Below are positions 53,950-62,381 of a stretch of DNA of 64,000 nt, piece by piece. Source of the stretch: Treponema sp. (GTDB lineage Bacteria; Spirochaetota; Spirochaetia; Treponematales; Treponemataceae); contig JAKSTN010000002.1 of the NCBI GenBank assembly GCA_024402535.1, positions 1 to 64,000 on the forward strand. Direction: 5' to 3'. The first letter of the stretch is position 1, and each line of letters starts with the position of its first letter. Position numbers and translations under genes: made by a program. The notes under the pieces are model-generated. The model had not been told where the DNA came from. It ran no database searches and saw only the letters and a program-made list of their open reading frames with translations.

Positions 53950-54729
53950 TTAAAACATTTCTGTCATTTTGTAGAAACGGCCTTTCTGGATTGAACCGTC
54001 TTTAAGACCGGCTTCCAGTTTTTCAAGACCATGAACAGCCCCGTAAGCAAAGCCTTCACGGCTTCTTGCTGTATGGCGGATTTCTATTGTGTCCGCAGGA
54101 CCGTCAAAGAACACTGAATGAGTACCAGGAACATTTCCACAGCGTGTTGAAGAAACGTGAAGCTGGTGTTTTTCAGGCTTCTGTTTGAATTCGTCTGTAA
54201 CGATTTCTGTTTTTGAAGTACAGTTATCAAGAATAACCTTTGCAATTTCCAAAGCAGTTCCAGAAGGACTGTCAGCTTTCTGAGTATGGTGCATTTCCCA
54301 TACGGCAGTATCATATTCAGGGTATTCCGAAATAAGCTTCTGTGCTTCTGCAATAATCTTGTAAAGAAGGTTTACACCAACAGAGAAATTTCCTCCTCCA
54401 AGAATAAGACCGTTTGTTTCTTTTGCCAAAGCTTCAACTTCGGCATATTTATCGTTCCAGCCTGTAGTTCCAACTACAATAGGAAGTCCCAGTGGAAGAA
54501 GAGCCTTTATATTTTCCATAACGGCTGTAGGATGAGTAAATTCAATTACTCCTTCTGCACCGCTTGCTTTTACGGCATCGGCAACCGCTTTTCCGTCCCC
54601 AACAGGAACCTTTACATCGGCATCAGGAGCAAATACATCTACAGTTACTACAACTTCGTGCCCGCAGGCTTCTGCTGCAGCACGGAGCATGTGCCCCATT
54701 TTTCCATATCCAACAAGTGCAATCTTCAT
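53950..54729 (-). CDS. dapB: 4-hydroxy-tetrahydrodipicolinate reductase
   Basis: A 259-residue DapB of the lysine/diaminopimelate route. The NAD(P)-binding start is ALVGYGKMGHML, VVGTTGWNDKY and GGGNFSVGVNL follow, and the substrate motif is MHHTQKADSPSGTAL with catalytic His and Lys; the dimer loop RHTARSREGFAYGA is near the end. It is 42 bases after lysC, so the two probably share a transcript. GGGAGAAG gives a normal ribosome site. The pathway's other enzymes are not in the window. Confidence 0.95.
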   Translation of the reverse strand: MKIALVGYGKMGHMLRAAAEACGHEVVVTVDVFAPDADVKVPVGDGKAVADAVKASGAEGVIEFTHPTAVMENIKALLPLGLPIVVGTTGWNDKYAEVEALAKETNGLILGGGNFSVGVNLLYKIIAEAQKLISEYPEYDTAVWEMHHTQKADSPSGTALEIAKVILDNCTSKTEIVTDEFKQKPEKHQLHVSSTRCGNVPGTHSVFFDGPADTIEIRHTARSREGFAYGAVHGLEKLEAGLKDGSIQKGRFYKMTEMF

Positions 54730-54771
54730 ATTTCACTTCTCCCGAACTGTTTTTCTATCAGACTATATAAA

Positions 54772-56097
54772 TTAGTCGAAATATGCTTTGTGAAGAACTT
54801 TTACAGTACGTTCTGCTTCGTCTTCATTAACAATCATACTGATATTAACTTTACTTGCTCCCTGAGAAATCATCTGAACGTTGATTCCTTCGTCTGAAAG
54901 AGCTTCAAAACCAGCTGCAAGAATAGAAGATGAATGTTTTGCATCACAAACTACTGTAACAATAGCTTTTCCTGAGTGAACTTCAACATCAGCAACACGT
55001 TCCAGGTCCTCAATAAGGCCTTCAAGCTTATCTTTTGAGTTTACAGTAAGAGAAACTGAAACTTCTGATGTTGCAATTACATCGATAGAAATGTTCCATT
55101 TGAGGAACTGATTGAATACGTGAGCCAGGAATCCGGCAGCACCAAGCATGCGTGAAGACTGAATATCAATCAGGCTGATTTTCTTAACTGTTGTAATGGC
55201 ACATACAGGACTTGTTTTTCCGTTGTGTTTTTCAACAATGATTGATCCAGGGCTTGTAATATTGTAAGAGTTCTTAACACGAACTGGAGTTCCTGTCTTG
55301 CGGCAAGGAATCATTGAACGTGGGTGAAGAACCTGTGCACCGAACATAGCAAGTTCCTGTGCTTCTTCGTAAGTTACTTCTGGCACTGGTTTTGCATCAG
55401 AACAGATGCGTGGGTCTGTTGTCATGATACCGTCAACATCTTTCCATGTCTGGATTTCAACAGCACCCATAGCAGAACCAATCATTGTTGCAGAAAGGTC
55501 AGAACCACCACGTCCTAAAGTTGTAATATTTCCGTTTTTATCTTTTGCAATGAAACCTGTAACGATTGGAATTGCGTTTGAAATGCCGTCTTTGTATGCA
55601 TTCAGTGCTTTTGGGATATTTTCCCATACTTCATCCAGAAGTTCAGCGGCCATGAAGTTTGAATCTGAAACCATACCGATGTCCCATGCATCGAAGAAGT
55701 TTGCAGGAACCCCTTCTCTTTCCAGGTACATGGCCATAATACGTACTGAAAGGCGTTCACCGAATGAAACCAGGTAATCACGAGTCTTTTTTGTAAGTTC
55801 GCGAAGCATACTGATTCCTGTAAGGAGCTGATTCAGTTCACCAAGGAGCTCATCAACAGGCTGTTTGTCCAGATTCAAGATATCTACTGTTTCATAGTGA
55901 AGGTCACGTACATTTTTAATGTCTACTGTACCTTTAACTGCCAGATCGGCGGCTTCAAGAAGATAATCAGTTGTATCACCCATTGCAGAAAGTACAACTA
56001 CCGGACGCTGTTCGCGATATGCTTTAATAATTGAGGCTACGTGCTTGATTCTGTCTGCATTTGCTACAGAAGAACCACCAAATTTCATTACTATCAT
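54772..56097 (-). CDS. lysC: aspartokinase
   Basis: A 441-residue monofunctional aspartate kinase, phosphorylating aspartate at the head of the lysine, threonine and methionine pathways. Kinase motif KFGGSSVANADRI is at 5-17, SFGERLS near 113, and TTLGRGGSDLSATMIG for nucleotide binding. Two ACT domains occupy about 300-440 (ISLIDIQSSRML, INVQMISQGASKVNISMIV), the usual site of amino-acid feedback. No homoserine dehydrogenase is fused. TACACT six bases before ATG and no ribosome site suggest a leaderless mRNA. Confidence 0.96.
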   Translation of the reverse strand: MIVMKFGGSSVANADRIKHVASIIKAYREQRPVVVLSAMGDTTDYLLEAADLAVKGTVDIKNVRDLHYETVDILNLDKQPVDELLGELNQLLTGISMLRELTKKTRDYLVSFGERLSVRIMAMYLEREGVPANFFDAWDIGMVSDSNFMAAELLDEVWENIPKALNAYKDGISNAIPIVTGFIAKDKNGNITTLGRGGSDLSATMIGSAMGAVEIQTWKDVDGIMTTDPRICSDAKPVPEVTYEEAQELAMFGAQVLHPRSMIPCRKTGTPVRVKNSYNITSPGSIIVEKHNGKTSPVCAITTVKKISLIDIQSSRMLGAAGFLAHVFNQFLKWNISIDVIATSEVSVSLTVNSKDKLEGLIEDLERVADVEVHSGKAIVTVVCDAKHSSSILAAGFEALSDEGINVQMISQGASKVNISMIVNEDEAERTVKVLHKAYFD

Positions 56098-56157
56098 AAC
56101 GAAAGTGTAACGAATATTAAGTAAAAAATAAATATGTATAGAAAGAAATGAAGAAAC

Positions 56158-56180
56158 ACTGAAGAAAATAAGGCTTCAGT
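56158..56180. promoter_or_regulatory. inverted repeat in the lysC-ndk divergent gap
   Basis: ACTGAAG and CTTCAGT arms around nine bases, without a T run, in a 145-base divergent region. A transcription-factor site is possible. No known amino-acid riboswitch is recognisable. Confidence 0.3.
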
Positions 56181-56204
56181 CCATTTTCAATTTTCAAATC
56201 TCAA

Positions 56205-56233
56205 TTGTAAATTGTCATTTTTTTCTATATACT
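56205..56233 (+). promoter_or_regulatory. ndk: promoter of ndk, near-leaderless spacing
   Basis: TTGTAA at 56205-56210, 17 bases, TATACT at 56228-56233, nine bases to the ATG at 56243. Confidence 0.6.
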
Positions 56234-56242
56234 GATTCAATT

Positions 56243-56686
56243 ATGACAAGATGTTACACAATGCTTAAACCCGGTGTTGTAAACCGCCGGCTGGTTGGCG
56301 AAGTTATTTCTCGCCTCGAAAAGAAAGGGCTCAAACTCATCGGCCTTAAAATGATGAATATCACTCCAGAAATGGCAAAAGAACACTATGCAGAACACGC
56401 AGAAAAGCCTTTCTTTGGAGAACTGGTTAGTTACATTACTTCAGGTCCTGTAGTTGCAATGGTATGGGCTGGTGATGACTGCGTTACTCTGGTTCGCAAA
56501 CTTGTTGGTGCAACAAAACCAGCAGAAGCTGCTCCAGGAACAATCCGCGGAGACTTCTGTATCCACACAAACATGAACGTAATCCACGCTTCAGACAGTG
56601 ATGCTTCTGCAGAACGCGAAATCAAAATCTTCTTCAAAGATGAAGAAATCATCGACTGGGAAGACGCTTCAGCAATTTATTTCTAA
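56243..56686 (+). CDS. ndk: nucleoside diphosphate kinase
   Basis: A 147-residue Ndk that balances nucleoside triphosphates by a phospho-histidine. MLKPGVVNRRLVGEVISRLEK replaces the usual IKPDAV start, and the active His is in NVIHASDS (family NxxHGSDS), with FFGELVSYITSGPVVAMVWAG before it. The short substitutions are modest and the catalytic His is kept, so it should be active. It is followed by gpsA after 35 bases. Confidence 0.94.
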   Translation: MTRCYTMLKPGVVNRRLVGEVISRLEKKGLKLIGLKMMNITPEMAKEHYAEHAEKPFFGELVSYITSGPVVAMVWAGDDCVTLVRKLVGATKPAEAAPGTIRGDFCIHTNMNVIHASDSDASAEREIKIFFKDEEIIDWEDASAIYF

Positions 56687-56721
56687 CAGAAAGATAACAA
56701 CCTAAACAAGAAGGGAAAAAA

Positions 56722-57774
56722 ATGGAAAGCAAAAATGTAGGAATCATTGGTGCCGGTGCTTGGGGAACAGGTCTTGGTCAGGCTCTTGCCCGTGGTGGAC
56801 ATAAAGTTCAGATGTGGGCTCTTGAACCGGAAGTAAAAGAAACTGTAAATAATGAACATGAAAACAAAAAGTTTCTTCCTGGATATCCGCTTTCGGAAAA
56901 CATTACCTGTACAAACGATATTATTGAAGCTGCAACTGACAAAGATTTTCTCATTATTGCTTCTCCTTCTCTCTTTCTTGAAAGCACAATCAAAAAGATT
57001 ATCGATGTTCCTAACATTGCATCTGGAACAACGGTAATCGGTGTACTCACAAAAGGATTTGTACCATCCGAAAAAGGACCACGTCTCATTCTTGAAACAG
57101 TGGAATCTGCCCTTCCTGAATGCTACAAAGGAAAAACAGTTTACATTGCAGGTCCAAGCCATGCAGAAGAAGTTGCTATGGGCAAAATAACAGGACTTAT
57201 TGCAGCCTGTGAATACGGCAAAAACTCAATCCTTTTCCGTGAACTTCTCCACGTTCGGGGCCTTATGGTATATTCCAGCCTTGATGTTGTAGGCGTACAG
57301 ATTTGTGCTGCAGCAAAAAACGTTATTGCTGTAGTTTACGGCGCTATGGACGCAATTGCCGAAACTTCAAATATTTTCGGTGACAACACAGAATCGCTGC
57401 TTATGGCTGCAGGTCTCAACGAAATCCAGACTTTGGGCTTTGCTATGGGCGCAACACATGCCGAAACATTTACTTCCATTTCAGGTGTCGGAGACCTGGA
57501 TGTAACTTGTAAAAGTAAATTCGGACGCAACCGCCGTTTCGGTCAGGACATCATCAAAAACAACATTCTTGATAATTTCAAGGATCTTGATGACCTTATC
57601 GCAAACATTGGTAAGGTTGGATACCTTCCTGAAGGCGCCGTTGCATGTAAATATGTACACGAAATTTCAGTTCAGAAAAATCTGAAACTGCCACTTTGTG
57701 ACATTCTTTACAGAATCTTAAACAAAGAAACAACACCAAAAGATTTCCTTAGAGAACTCTTTAACAACAAATAG
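56722..57774 (+). CDS. gpsA: NAD(P)H-dependent glycerol-3-phosphate dehydrogenase
   Basis: A 350-residue GpsA making sn-glycerol-3-phosphate for phospholipids. The dinucleotide motif is GIIGAGAWGTGLGQALA; IAGPSHAEEVAMG and the catalytic-Lys region CAAAKNVIAVVYGAMDAI are present, then SGVGDLDVTCKSKFGRNRRFG. AAGAAGGG is the ribosome site. It precedes ffh by 47 bases and probably shares a transcript with ndk and ffh. Confidence 0.96.
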   Translation: MESKNVGIIGAGAWGTGLGQALARGGHKVQMWALEPEVKETVNNEHENKKFLPGYPLSENITCTNDIIEAATDKDFLIIASPSLFLESTIKKIIDVPNIASGTTVIGVLTKGFVPSEKGPRLILETVESALPECYKGKTVYIAGPSHAEEVAMGKITGLIAACEYGKNSILFRELLHVRGLMVYSSLDVVGVQICAAAKNVIAVVYGAMDAIAETSNIFGDNTESLLMAAGLNEIQTLGFAMGATHAETFTSISGVGDLDVTCKSKFGRNRRFGQDIIKNNILDNFKDLDDLIANIGKVGYLPEGAVACKYVHEISVQKNLKLPLCDILYRILNKETTPKDFLRELFNNK

Positions 57775-57821
57775 AAAATCCGGGGCACTTTCCCCATAAC
57801 TTTATAAATCAGGATTATAAA

Positions 57822-59222
57822 ATGCTTGAAAAAATTACAGGAACTTTCAGTAATATCGTCCGCACACTGAGCGGAAAATCTACAATCACCGAAAAAAACA
57901 TCGAGGACACAGTTGAAGAAATCAAGATGGCCCTCCTTGAAGCTGACGTAAACCTCCGCGTTGTACGCCGCTTTGTTAATTCTACTATTGAAGAAGCCAA
58001 AGGTGAAAAAGTACTGAAAGCTGTAAACCCTGGCCAGCAGTTTGTAAAAATCATCCACGACAAGATGGTTTCTATGCTGGGAGACTCAAAAACAGACCTT
58101 CACCTTAAAGGACCAGATACACAGTCAGTTATCCTTATGCTGGGTCTTCAGGGTTCCGGTAAAACAACAGCTTCCCACAAACTGGCAGCCCGTCTTCTTA
58201 AAGAAGGACGCAAACCACTTCTCGTAGCCTGTGACCTTGTTCGTCCAGCCGCCGTTGATCAGCTCTGTGCTCTTGGAGCAAAAATCGGAGTTGAAGTTTA
58301 CAAGGAAGATGAAGCCCTTCAGACAAAAAATGCAGTAAAAGTTGCCGAAAACGGTGTTGCATACGCACGCAAAAACGGCTACGACACAATCATCCTGGAT
58401 ACTGCCGGTCGTCTTCAGATTGATGACGACATGATGGCAGAACTGGTAAAAATCAAGAAAAACACAAATCCTGTAGAAGTTCTGCTGGTTGCAGACTCAA
58501 TGACAGGTCAGAATGCTGTTGATATTGCAAAATCTTTTGATGAGCAGCTGGGTCTTACAGGTGTTATCCTTACAAAGTTTGACTCAGACGCCCGTGGTGG
58601 TGCTGCCCTTTCACTTAAATCAATTACAGGAAAACCAATTCTTTTCATTGGTACAGGTGAAAAAACAGAAGACTTTGAACCATTCCACCCTGACCGTATT
58701 GCATCCCGCATTCTTGGTATGGGTGACGTTGTTTCCCTGGTTGAAAAAGCACAGGAAACAGTTGATGCAGAAGAAGCAGCAAAGCTTCAGAAAAAACTTG
58801 CAAGAAATGAATTCACACTTCAGGATATGCTTGAACAGTTCCAGCAGGTCAAGAAAATGGGGGACCCTTCAAAACTTCTGGAAATGATGCCTGGTATGGC
58901 AAACATGGGTGCCCAGAACGTAGACTTCAGCCAGATGAAACGTCAGGAAGCAATCATTCTTTCCATGACTTACAAAGAAAGACTGAATCACCTGATTATC
59001 GGACCAAGCCGCCGTAAGCGCATTGCAAAAGGTTCTGGAACAAGTGTTGCTGACGTAAACAAACTTATCAAACAGTTTGAAAAAATGAAGCTTACAATGA
59101 AAAAGCTTTCACGTAACGGAAGCAAGATGAGCCAGATGATGAGCCGTATGGGAGTTGACCCAAGTCAGCTTATGGGCGGAAACTTTGATCCTTCCCAGCT
59201 CCAGAGCTTAATGAGAAGATAA
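57822..59222 (+). CDS. ffh: signal recognition particle protein Ffh
   Basis: A 466-residue SRP54. The N domain is 1-90, the GTPase G domain has GLQGSGKTTASHKLA (P loop), DTAGRLQIDDDMM and TKFDSDARGG, and the Met-rich M domain (about 300-466, MGDPSKLLEMMPGMANMG, SRRKRIAKGSG, MKLTMKKLSRNGSKMSQMMSRMG-type helices) binds signal peptides and 4.5S RNA. With SecA it covers both export routes in this window. A terminator with an unusually long loop follows. Confidence 0.97.
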   Translation: MLEKITGTFSNIVRTLSGKSTITEKNIEDTVEEIKMALLEADVNLRVVRRFVNSTIEEAKGEKVLKAVNPGQQFVKIIHDKMVSMLGDSKTDLHLKGPDTQSVILMLGLQGSGKTTASHKLAARLLKEGRKPLLVACDLVRPAAVDQLCALGAKIGVEVYKEDEALQTKNAVKVAENGVAYARKNGYDTIILDTAGRLQIDDDMMAELVKIKKNTNPVEVLLVADSMTGQNAVDIAKSFDEQLGLTGVILTKFDSDARGGAALSLKSITGKPILFIGTGEKTEDFEPFHPDRIASRILGMGDVVSLVEKAQETVDAEEAAKLQKKLARNEFTLQDMLEQFQQVKKMGDPSKLLEMMPGMANMGAQNVDFSQMKRQEAIILSMTYKERLNHLIIGPSRRKRIAKGSGTSVADVNKLIKQFEKMKLTMKKLSRNGSKMSQMMSRMGVDPSQLMGGNFDPSQLQSLMRR

Positions 59223-59238
59223 ACTGACTTTAAAATAA

Positions 59239-59307
59239 AAAAGGCTGTTAAGTCCCTGGTAGCTTCGATAAACTCAACCACCGCAGATTTAGCAGCTTTT
59301 TTTTTAT
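59239..59307. terminator. terminator with a 31-base loop between ffh and sppA
   Basis: A 12-base stem, GGCTGTTAAGTC against GATTTAGCAGCT with three G-U pairs on the plus strand, closes a 31-base loop. T follows (59298-59307) and A precedes, so it could work on both strands. The wobble pairs favour the plus-strand (ffh) transcript. Confidence 0.7.
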
Positions 59308-60260
59308 CTGTAAAGATAAAGTGGACCTTTCAGATTCATTTCTTCCCACATAACAGAAGGAATTCCTGCAAGTGATTCTGCTTTGCGGTCAAGCTTTACT
59401 GCAGAAACAAATCTTTCAAAGAAAGATTTTTCTTTTTCATAAGAATATTCAACAGTAATACAATCTGAAAGTTCTGGATTTTCTTCTTCAATTTCAACAA
59501 GCAGGTCATGCCAGGAACCCACACCATCAATAAGCCCATTATTCAAAGCTTGAGTTGCAGTATAAATACGGCCATCACAAAGAGGAAGCACTTCTTTATA
59601 TGGAATATGCCGTGAAGACGAAACAATAAGAGTAAACTGTTCATAACATTCATCAGCAATTGACTGCATAATCTGACGCTGTTCTTCAGTTACAGGTTCA
59701 TTGTAATTTCCCATATTCTTATTTTTTCCCGCATGGATAGTCTCATAGTAAATTCCATGATCTTCAAGGAATTCTGTAATATCCAAAAACTGACCGGCAA
59801 TTACACCGATAGAACCGGTAAGTGTATTACGATTTGCATAAATCTTATCTGCGGCACAACCTATATAGTAACCGCCTGAAGCCGCCATTGATCCGAAATA
59901 TGCATAAACTTTTTTTCCTGACGTTTTATAATCCTGCAGGGCAAGATATGTTTCATCTGCTTCGTAAACTGTTCCACCAGGAGAATTTATAAAAAGAATG
60001 ATTCCTTTGTTTTTTGAATCATTCTTGAATTTTCTGATATTTTCCAGAATCCATTCCTGATTATAAGAATTTCCTTCAGGCTGGATTGTTCCTTCTACAT
60101 GAAGGACTGCTACATAATTCTTACGGGGAGTAACATTCGAAAATCTGTCACTTTTTCTATTATTTTTAAAACAAAAATTCACAATTCCAATACTTGCTGC
60201 AATAACAACAAGAATAATAAAAGCACCAAGACCTTTATTTTTTTTCTCATTATTTTTCAT
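59304..60260 (-). CDS. sppA: signal peptide peptidase SppA, 36-kDa type
   Basis: A 318-residue membrane serine protease that clears signal peptides after export. One N-terminal membrane helix (GAFIILVVIAASIGIVNFCF) precedes the ClpP-like domain with ILFINSPGGTV, GSMAASGGYYIG (nucleophile Ser) and IHAGKNKNMG with the general-base Lys. The length matches the short, Bacillus-type SppA. Its ATG overlaps the DUF975 stop by eleven bases, so it is coupled. Confidence 0.93.
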   Translation of the reverse strand: MKNNEKKNKGLGAFIILVVIAASIGIVNFCFKNNRKSDRFSNVTPRKNYVAVLHVEGTIQPEGNSYNQEWILENIRKFKNDSKNKGIILFINSPGGTVYEADETYLALQDYKTSGKKVYAYFGSMAASGGYYIGCAADKIYANRNTLTGSIGVIAGQFLDITEFLEDHGIYYETIHAGKNKNMGNYNEPVTEEQRQIMQSIADECYEQFTLIVSSSRHIPYKEVLPLCDGRIYTATQALNNGLIDGVGSWHDLLVEIEEENPELSDCITVEYSYEKEKSFFERFVSAVKLDRKAESLAGIPSVMWEEMNLKGPLYLYR

Positions 60261-60975
60261 TTCTTAACTCCTCGACAGAAATCTTACCTGTTTCAACAGC
60301 CTCTTTTAACAAAGCATGATAAGCATTGATTTTAGTCATATAGTAATAAGGACGCACAAAAAAAGCCGCAAAGCTTCCTGTTATCACTTCAAGGAAAAAC
60401 CAGCCAAAGAAACTCAAATCCAGTATAAAAAGATCCATTTTATGACCTTTTGTAATTTTCATACTGATTTTCATTGATTTTCTTACTGTCATACCTGGAA
60501 ATTCATCCAGAAGGTAAAACATTTGAGAATATGAAAATATTTTTATCAGTCCCGGAATAAATAAAAGAAGAGACCAGAGAAAAGTAAAAAGAAAATTCCA
60601 GAGCCCACAACGGATTGCCTTCCACCAGGAAGAATAGCCTTCCACATAGTCTCCAAACACGACAGGATCCGGAGAACGGGACATTTTCAAATAAAGATGT
60701 ACAGATGCCATTTCAAGAACAAAAGAAACAAGCATAACAATAAATGCCAGTCCATAAATAACCATAGGATTCATTTCAAGAAATGCATTTACATAGTTCT
60801 CAATATCACCCTGCATCAAATACTCACGGATTTTGAAAGAATCTATATAAAGATTCAACGGAATATTAAAAACACGGAGAAAAATCAGAGAAACAAGAAC
60901 AGACATTACAGGTACTGTCCAGCGGCTTCGAAGCTGTATTCTGGCAAAATCCTTATATTTAGGACGGTCAAACAT
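60250..60975 (-). CDS. DUF975-family integral membrane protein
   Basis: A 241-residue protein with about five to six hydrophobic segments (VPVMSVLVSLIFLRVFNI, MVIYGLAFIVMLVSFVLEMA, GLWNFLFTFLWSLLLFIPG) and the DUF975-like IFSYSQMFYLLDEFPG and SMKISMKITKGHKMDLFILDLSF. The family's function is unknown. AAAGGAG is the ribosome site and a TATAAT lies about 35 bases upstream. Coupling with sppA suggests a role in membrane-protein or signal-peptide handling, but that is inference. Confidence 0.85.
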   Translation of the reverse strand: MFDRPKYKDFARIQLRSRWTVPVMSVLVSLIFLRVFNIPLNLYIDSFKIREYLMQGDIENYVNAFLEMNPMVIYGLAFIVMLVSFVLEMASVHLYLKMSRSPDPVVFGDYVEGYSSWWKAIRCGLWNFLFTFLWSLLLFIPGLIKIFSYSQMFYLLDEFPGMTVRKSMKISMKITKGHKMDLFILDLSFFGWFFLEVITGSFAAFFVRPYYYMTKINAYHALLKEAVETGKISVEELRNEK

Positions 60976-61025
60976 TTTGAAAACTCCTTTTTTTATAACT
61001 CTATTATATCATATTTCAGAGACTT

Positions 61026-61616
61026 TTAGGAAACGCCTGCAGCTTTCAAAAGTTCACTGTAATATCGCGGTTCTTCATCGGAAAGCGGGATTCCGCATTT
61101 CAAAAAAATACTTTCTTCAATTTTTCTGATTTTCGAAACCCATTCAGAATCTTCCCTGTCTGTAACAATTTCGATTTCAAGAAAATCACCTAAAGGCGGC
61201 ACTGTGCACAGCTCAATATTTGCCTGGCCGCACTCAGTTTCAAAGTGCCAGCATTCAGTAATTTTCCGTTTTTTTAGATAAACCTTTCCTCCAAGATCTG
61301 AAGCTAAAAGTTCCAGAGGAAGCGGATCACTGAAAGAAAACTCATTTTCCGAATTAACTTCAATACTTGAACCATCGTCTGTAATACGATTTTCTTTTTT
61401 CTTATAAGTAAAAAGATTTTCCGAAGTTTCTATTCCGTTTTTAATGACCTTTTCTTTACGGATTCTGAAGCTGACATATTTTCCGGCATTTTCCACAGGA
61501 AATTTGTAATAAGTATCGTCTTTATCGATTGAACAAATATATTCCGAAAAAGAATTCAATTTTTCAATCACTTCCTGGCGTTTTCTAACCCAGGCTTTTA
61601 TCTCAATTTCAAACAT
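61026..61616 (-). CDS. CYTH-domain protein (class IV adenylate cyclase/thiamine-triphosphatase superfamily)
   Basis: A 196-residue protein beginning MFEIEIKAW, the CYTH E-x-E-x-K signature, then YVSFRIRKEKV, LFTYKKKENRI and GDFLEIEIVTD, giving the acidic and basic residues of the triphosphate tunnel. The closest functional match by eye is CyaB-type adenylate cyclase, but many CYTH proteins cleave triphosphates. TATACT six bases before ATG without ribosome site suggests leaderless expression. The Lys/Arg and Glu sites look complete. Confidence 0.85.
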   Translation of the reverse strand: MFEIEIKAWVRKRQEVIEKLNSFSEYICSIDKDDTYYKFPVENAGKYVSFRIRKEKVIKNGIETSENLFTYKKKENRITDDGSSIEVNSENEFSFSDPLPLELLASDLGGKVYLKKRKITECWHFETECGQANIELCTVPPLGDFLEIEIVTDREDSEWVSKIRKIEESIFLKCGIPLSDEEPRYYSELLKAAGVS

Positions 61617-61661
61617 ATAATAAGTATAAACTATGTATAAAAAAAAACCGATATTTTAAAT

Positions 61662-62381
61662 ATGAAAAGAGTAAAAATTTTCACAGCAGCATTATGCATA
61701 ATTTTCTGCACTGCATTTACCTTTGCGGCAGAAGCCTCGGAATATAAATCTTATTTTTATGACAAAGTTATCCGCGAAATAGACCGGCCCCAGGCACCTG
61801 TAATCACTGACGATTACATTGTTTTTACCGCAGATGCAGCTGCCCGCTTCGTTGGAATTGCCTTTGACTTCGAAAATTTCCAGACAATCCATCCTTTCCA
61901 GATACTTCACACTTACGATATTGACGGAAAGGAAACTAATTCCGTCCTTTTTTACTGTTACGAAAGAAAGCACCAGGTTTCAGAAATAAAATACCGCCTT
62001 GTTATGGATGGACTTTGGACTACAGATCCTGAAAACCCGGTAAAAGAATACGATGAAACAATCAATCTTTATTTCTCGAAAGTTGCAAATCTTGGGGAAA
62101 TTGAAACAATAACAAAACCAGCTCCTGACTCTACCCGTTTTATCTACAAAGGCGAATCAGGACTGGATTTAAAGCTGGCAGGAAATTTCACAAACTGGGA
62201 TCCATGGATCTACACAATGTGCGAAACAAAACCAGGATTCTATGAACTGGACCTGCCCCTTCCTACAGGGAAATATTATTACAGCTATTTTGTAGGACTG
62301 GTACCAGTTTTAGACAGCACCAATCCTGACAAAGTTTACACCGCTGACGGCAGAACCGCCAACGTTCTTGTTGTAAACTAA
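61662..62381 (+). CDS. secreted protein with glycogen-binding (CBM48/AMPK-type) domain
   Basis: A 239-residue exported protein: signal peptide ending FTFAAEA, a first beta-rich domain (about 30-155), and a C-terminal early-set domain at ~160-239 with LKLAGNFTNWDPWIYTM, YELDLPLPTGKYYYSYFVG and DGRTANVLVVN, the CBM48 pattern that binds glycogen-like glucans or supports protein contacts. No catalytic domain is attached. Its stop overlaps the lon stop by four bases on the other strand. It may be a periplasmic scaffold or carbohydrate binder. Confidence 0.8.
   Translation: MKRVKIFTAALCIIFCTAFTFAAEASEYKSYFYDKVIREIDRPQAPVITDDYIVFTADAAARFVGIAFDFENFQTIHPFQILHTYDIDGKETNSVLFYCYERKHQVSEIKYRLVMDGLWTTDPENPVKEYDETINLYFSKVANLGEIETITKPAPDSTRFIYKGESGLDLKLAGNFTNWDPWIYTMCETKPGFYELDLPLPTGKYYYSYFVGLVPVLDSTNPDKVYTADGRTANVLVVN

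Noticed and set aside
54286-54897. Plus-strand frame of 203 codons antisense to dapB and lysC
   Set aside because: Cys/Phe/Asn-rich product with no family features, on the opposite strand to two clear enzymes.
56098-56242. Lysine riboswitch upstream of lysC
   Set aside because: The 145-base gap lacks the multi-helix lysine aptamer, and the predicted promoter lies next to the ATG leaving no leader.
59239-59307. 4.5S SRP RNA gene after ffh
   Set aside because: The conserved GGAA-tetraloop helix of SRP RNA is absent; the sequence behaves as a terminator.
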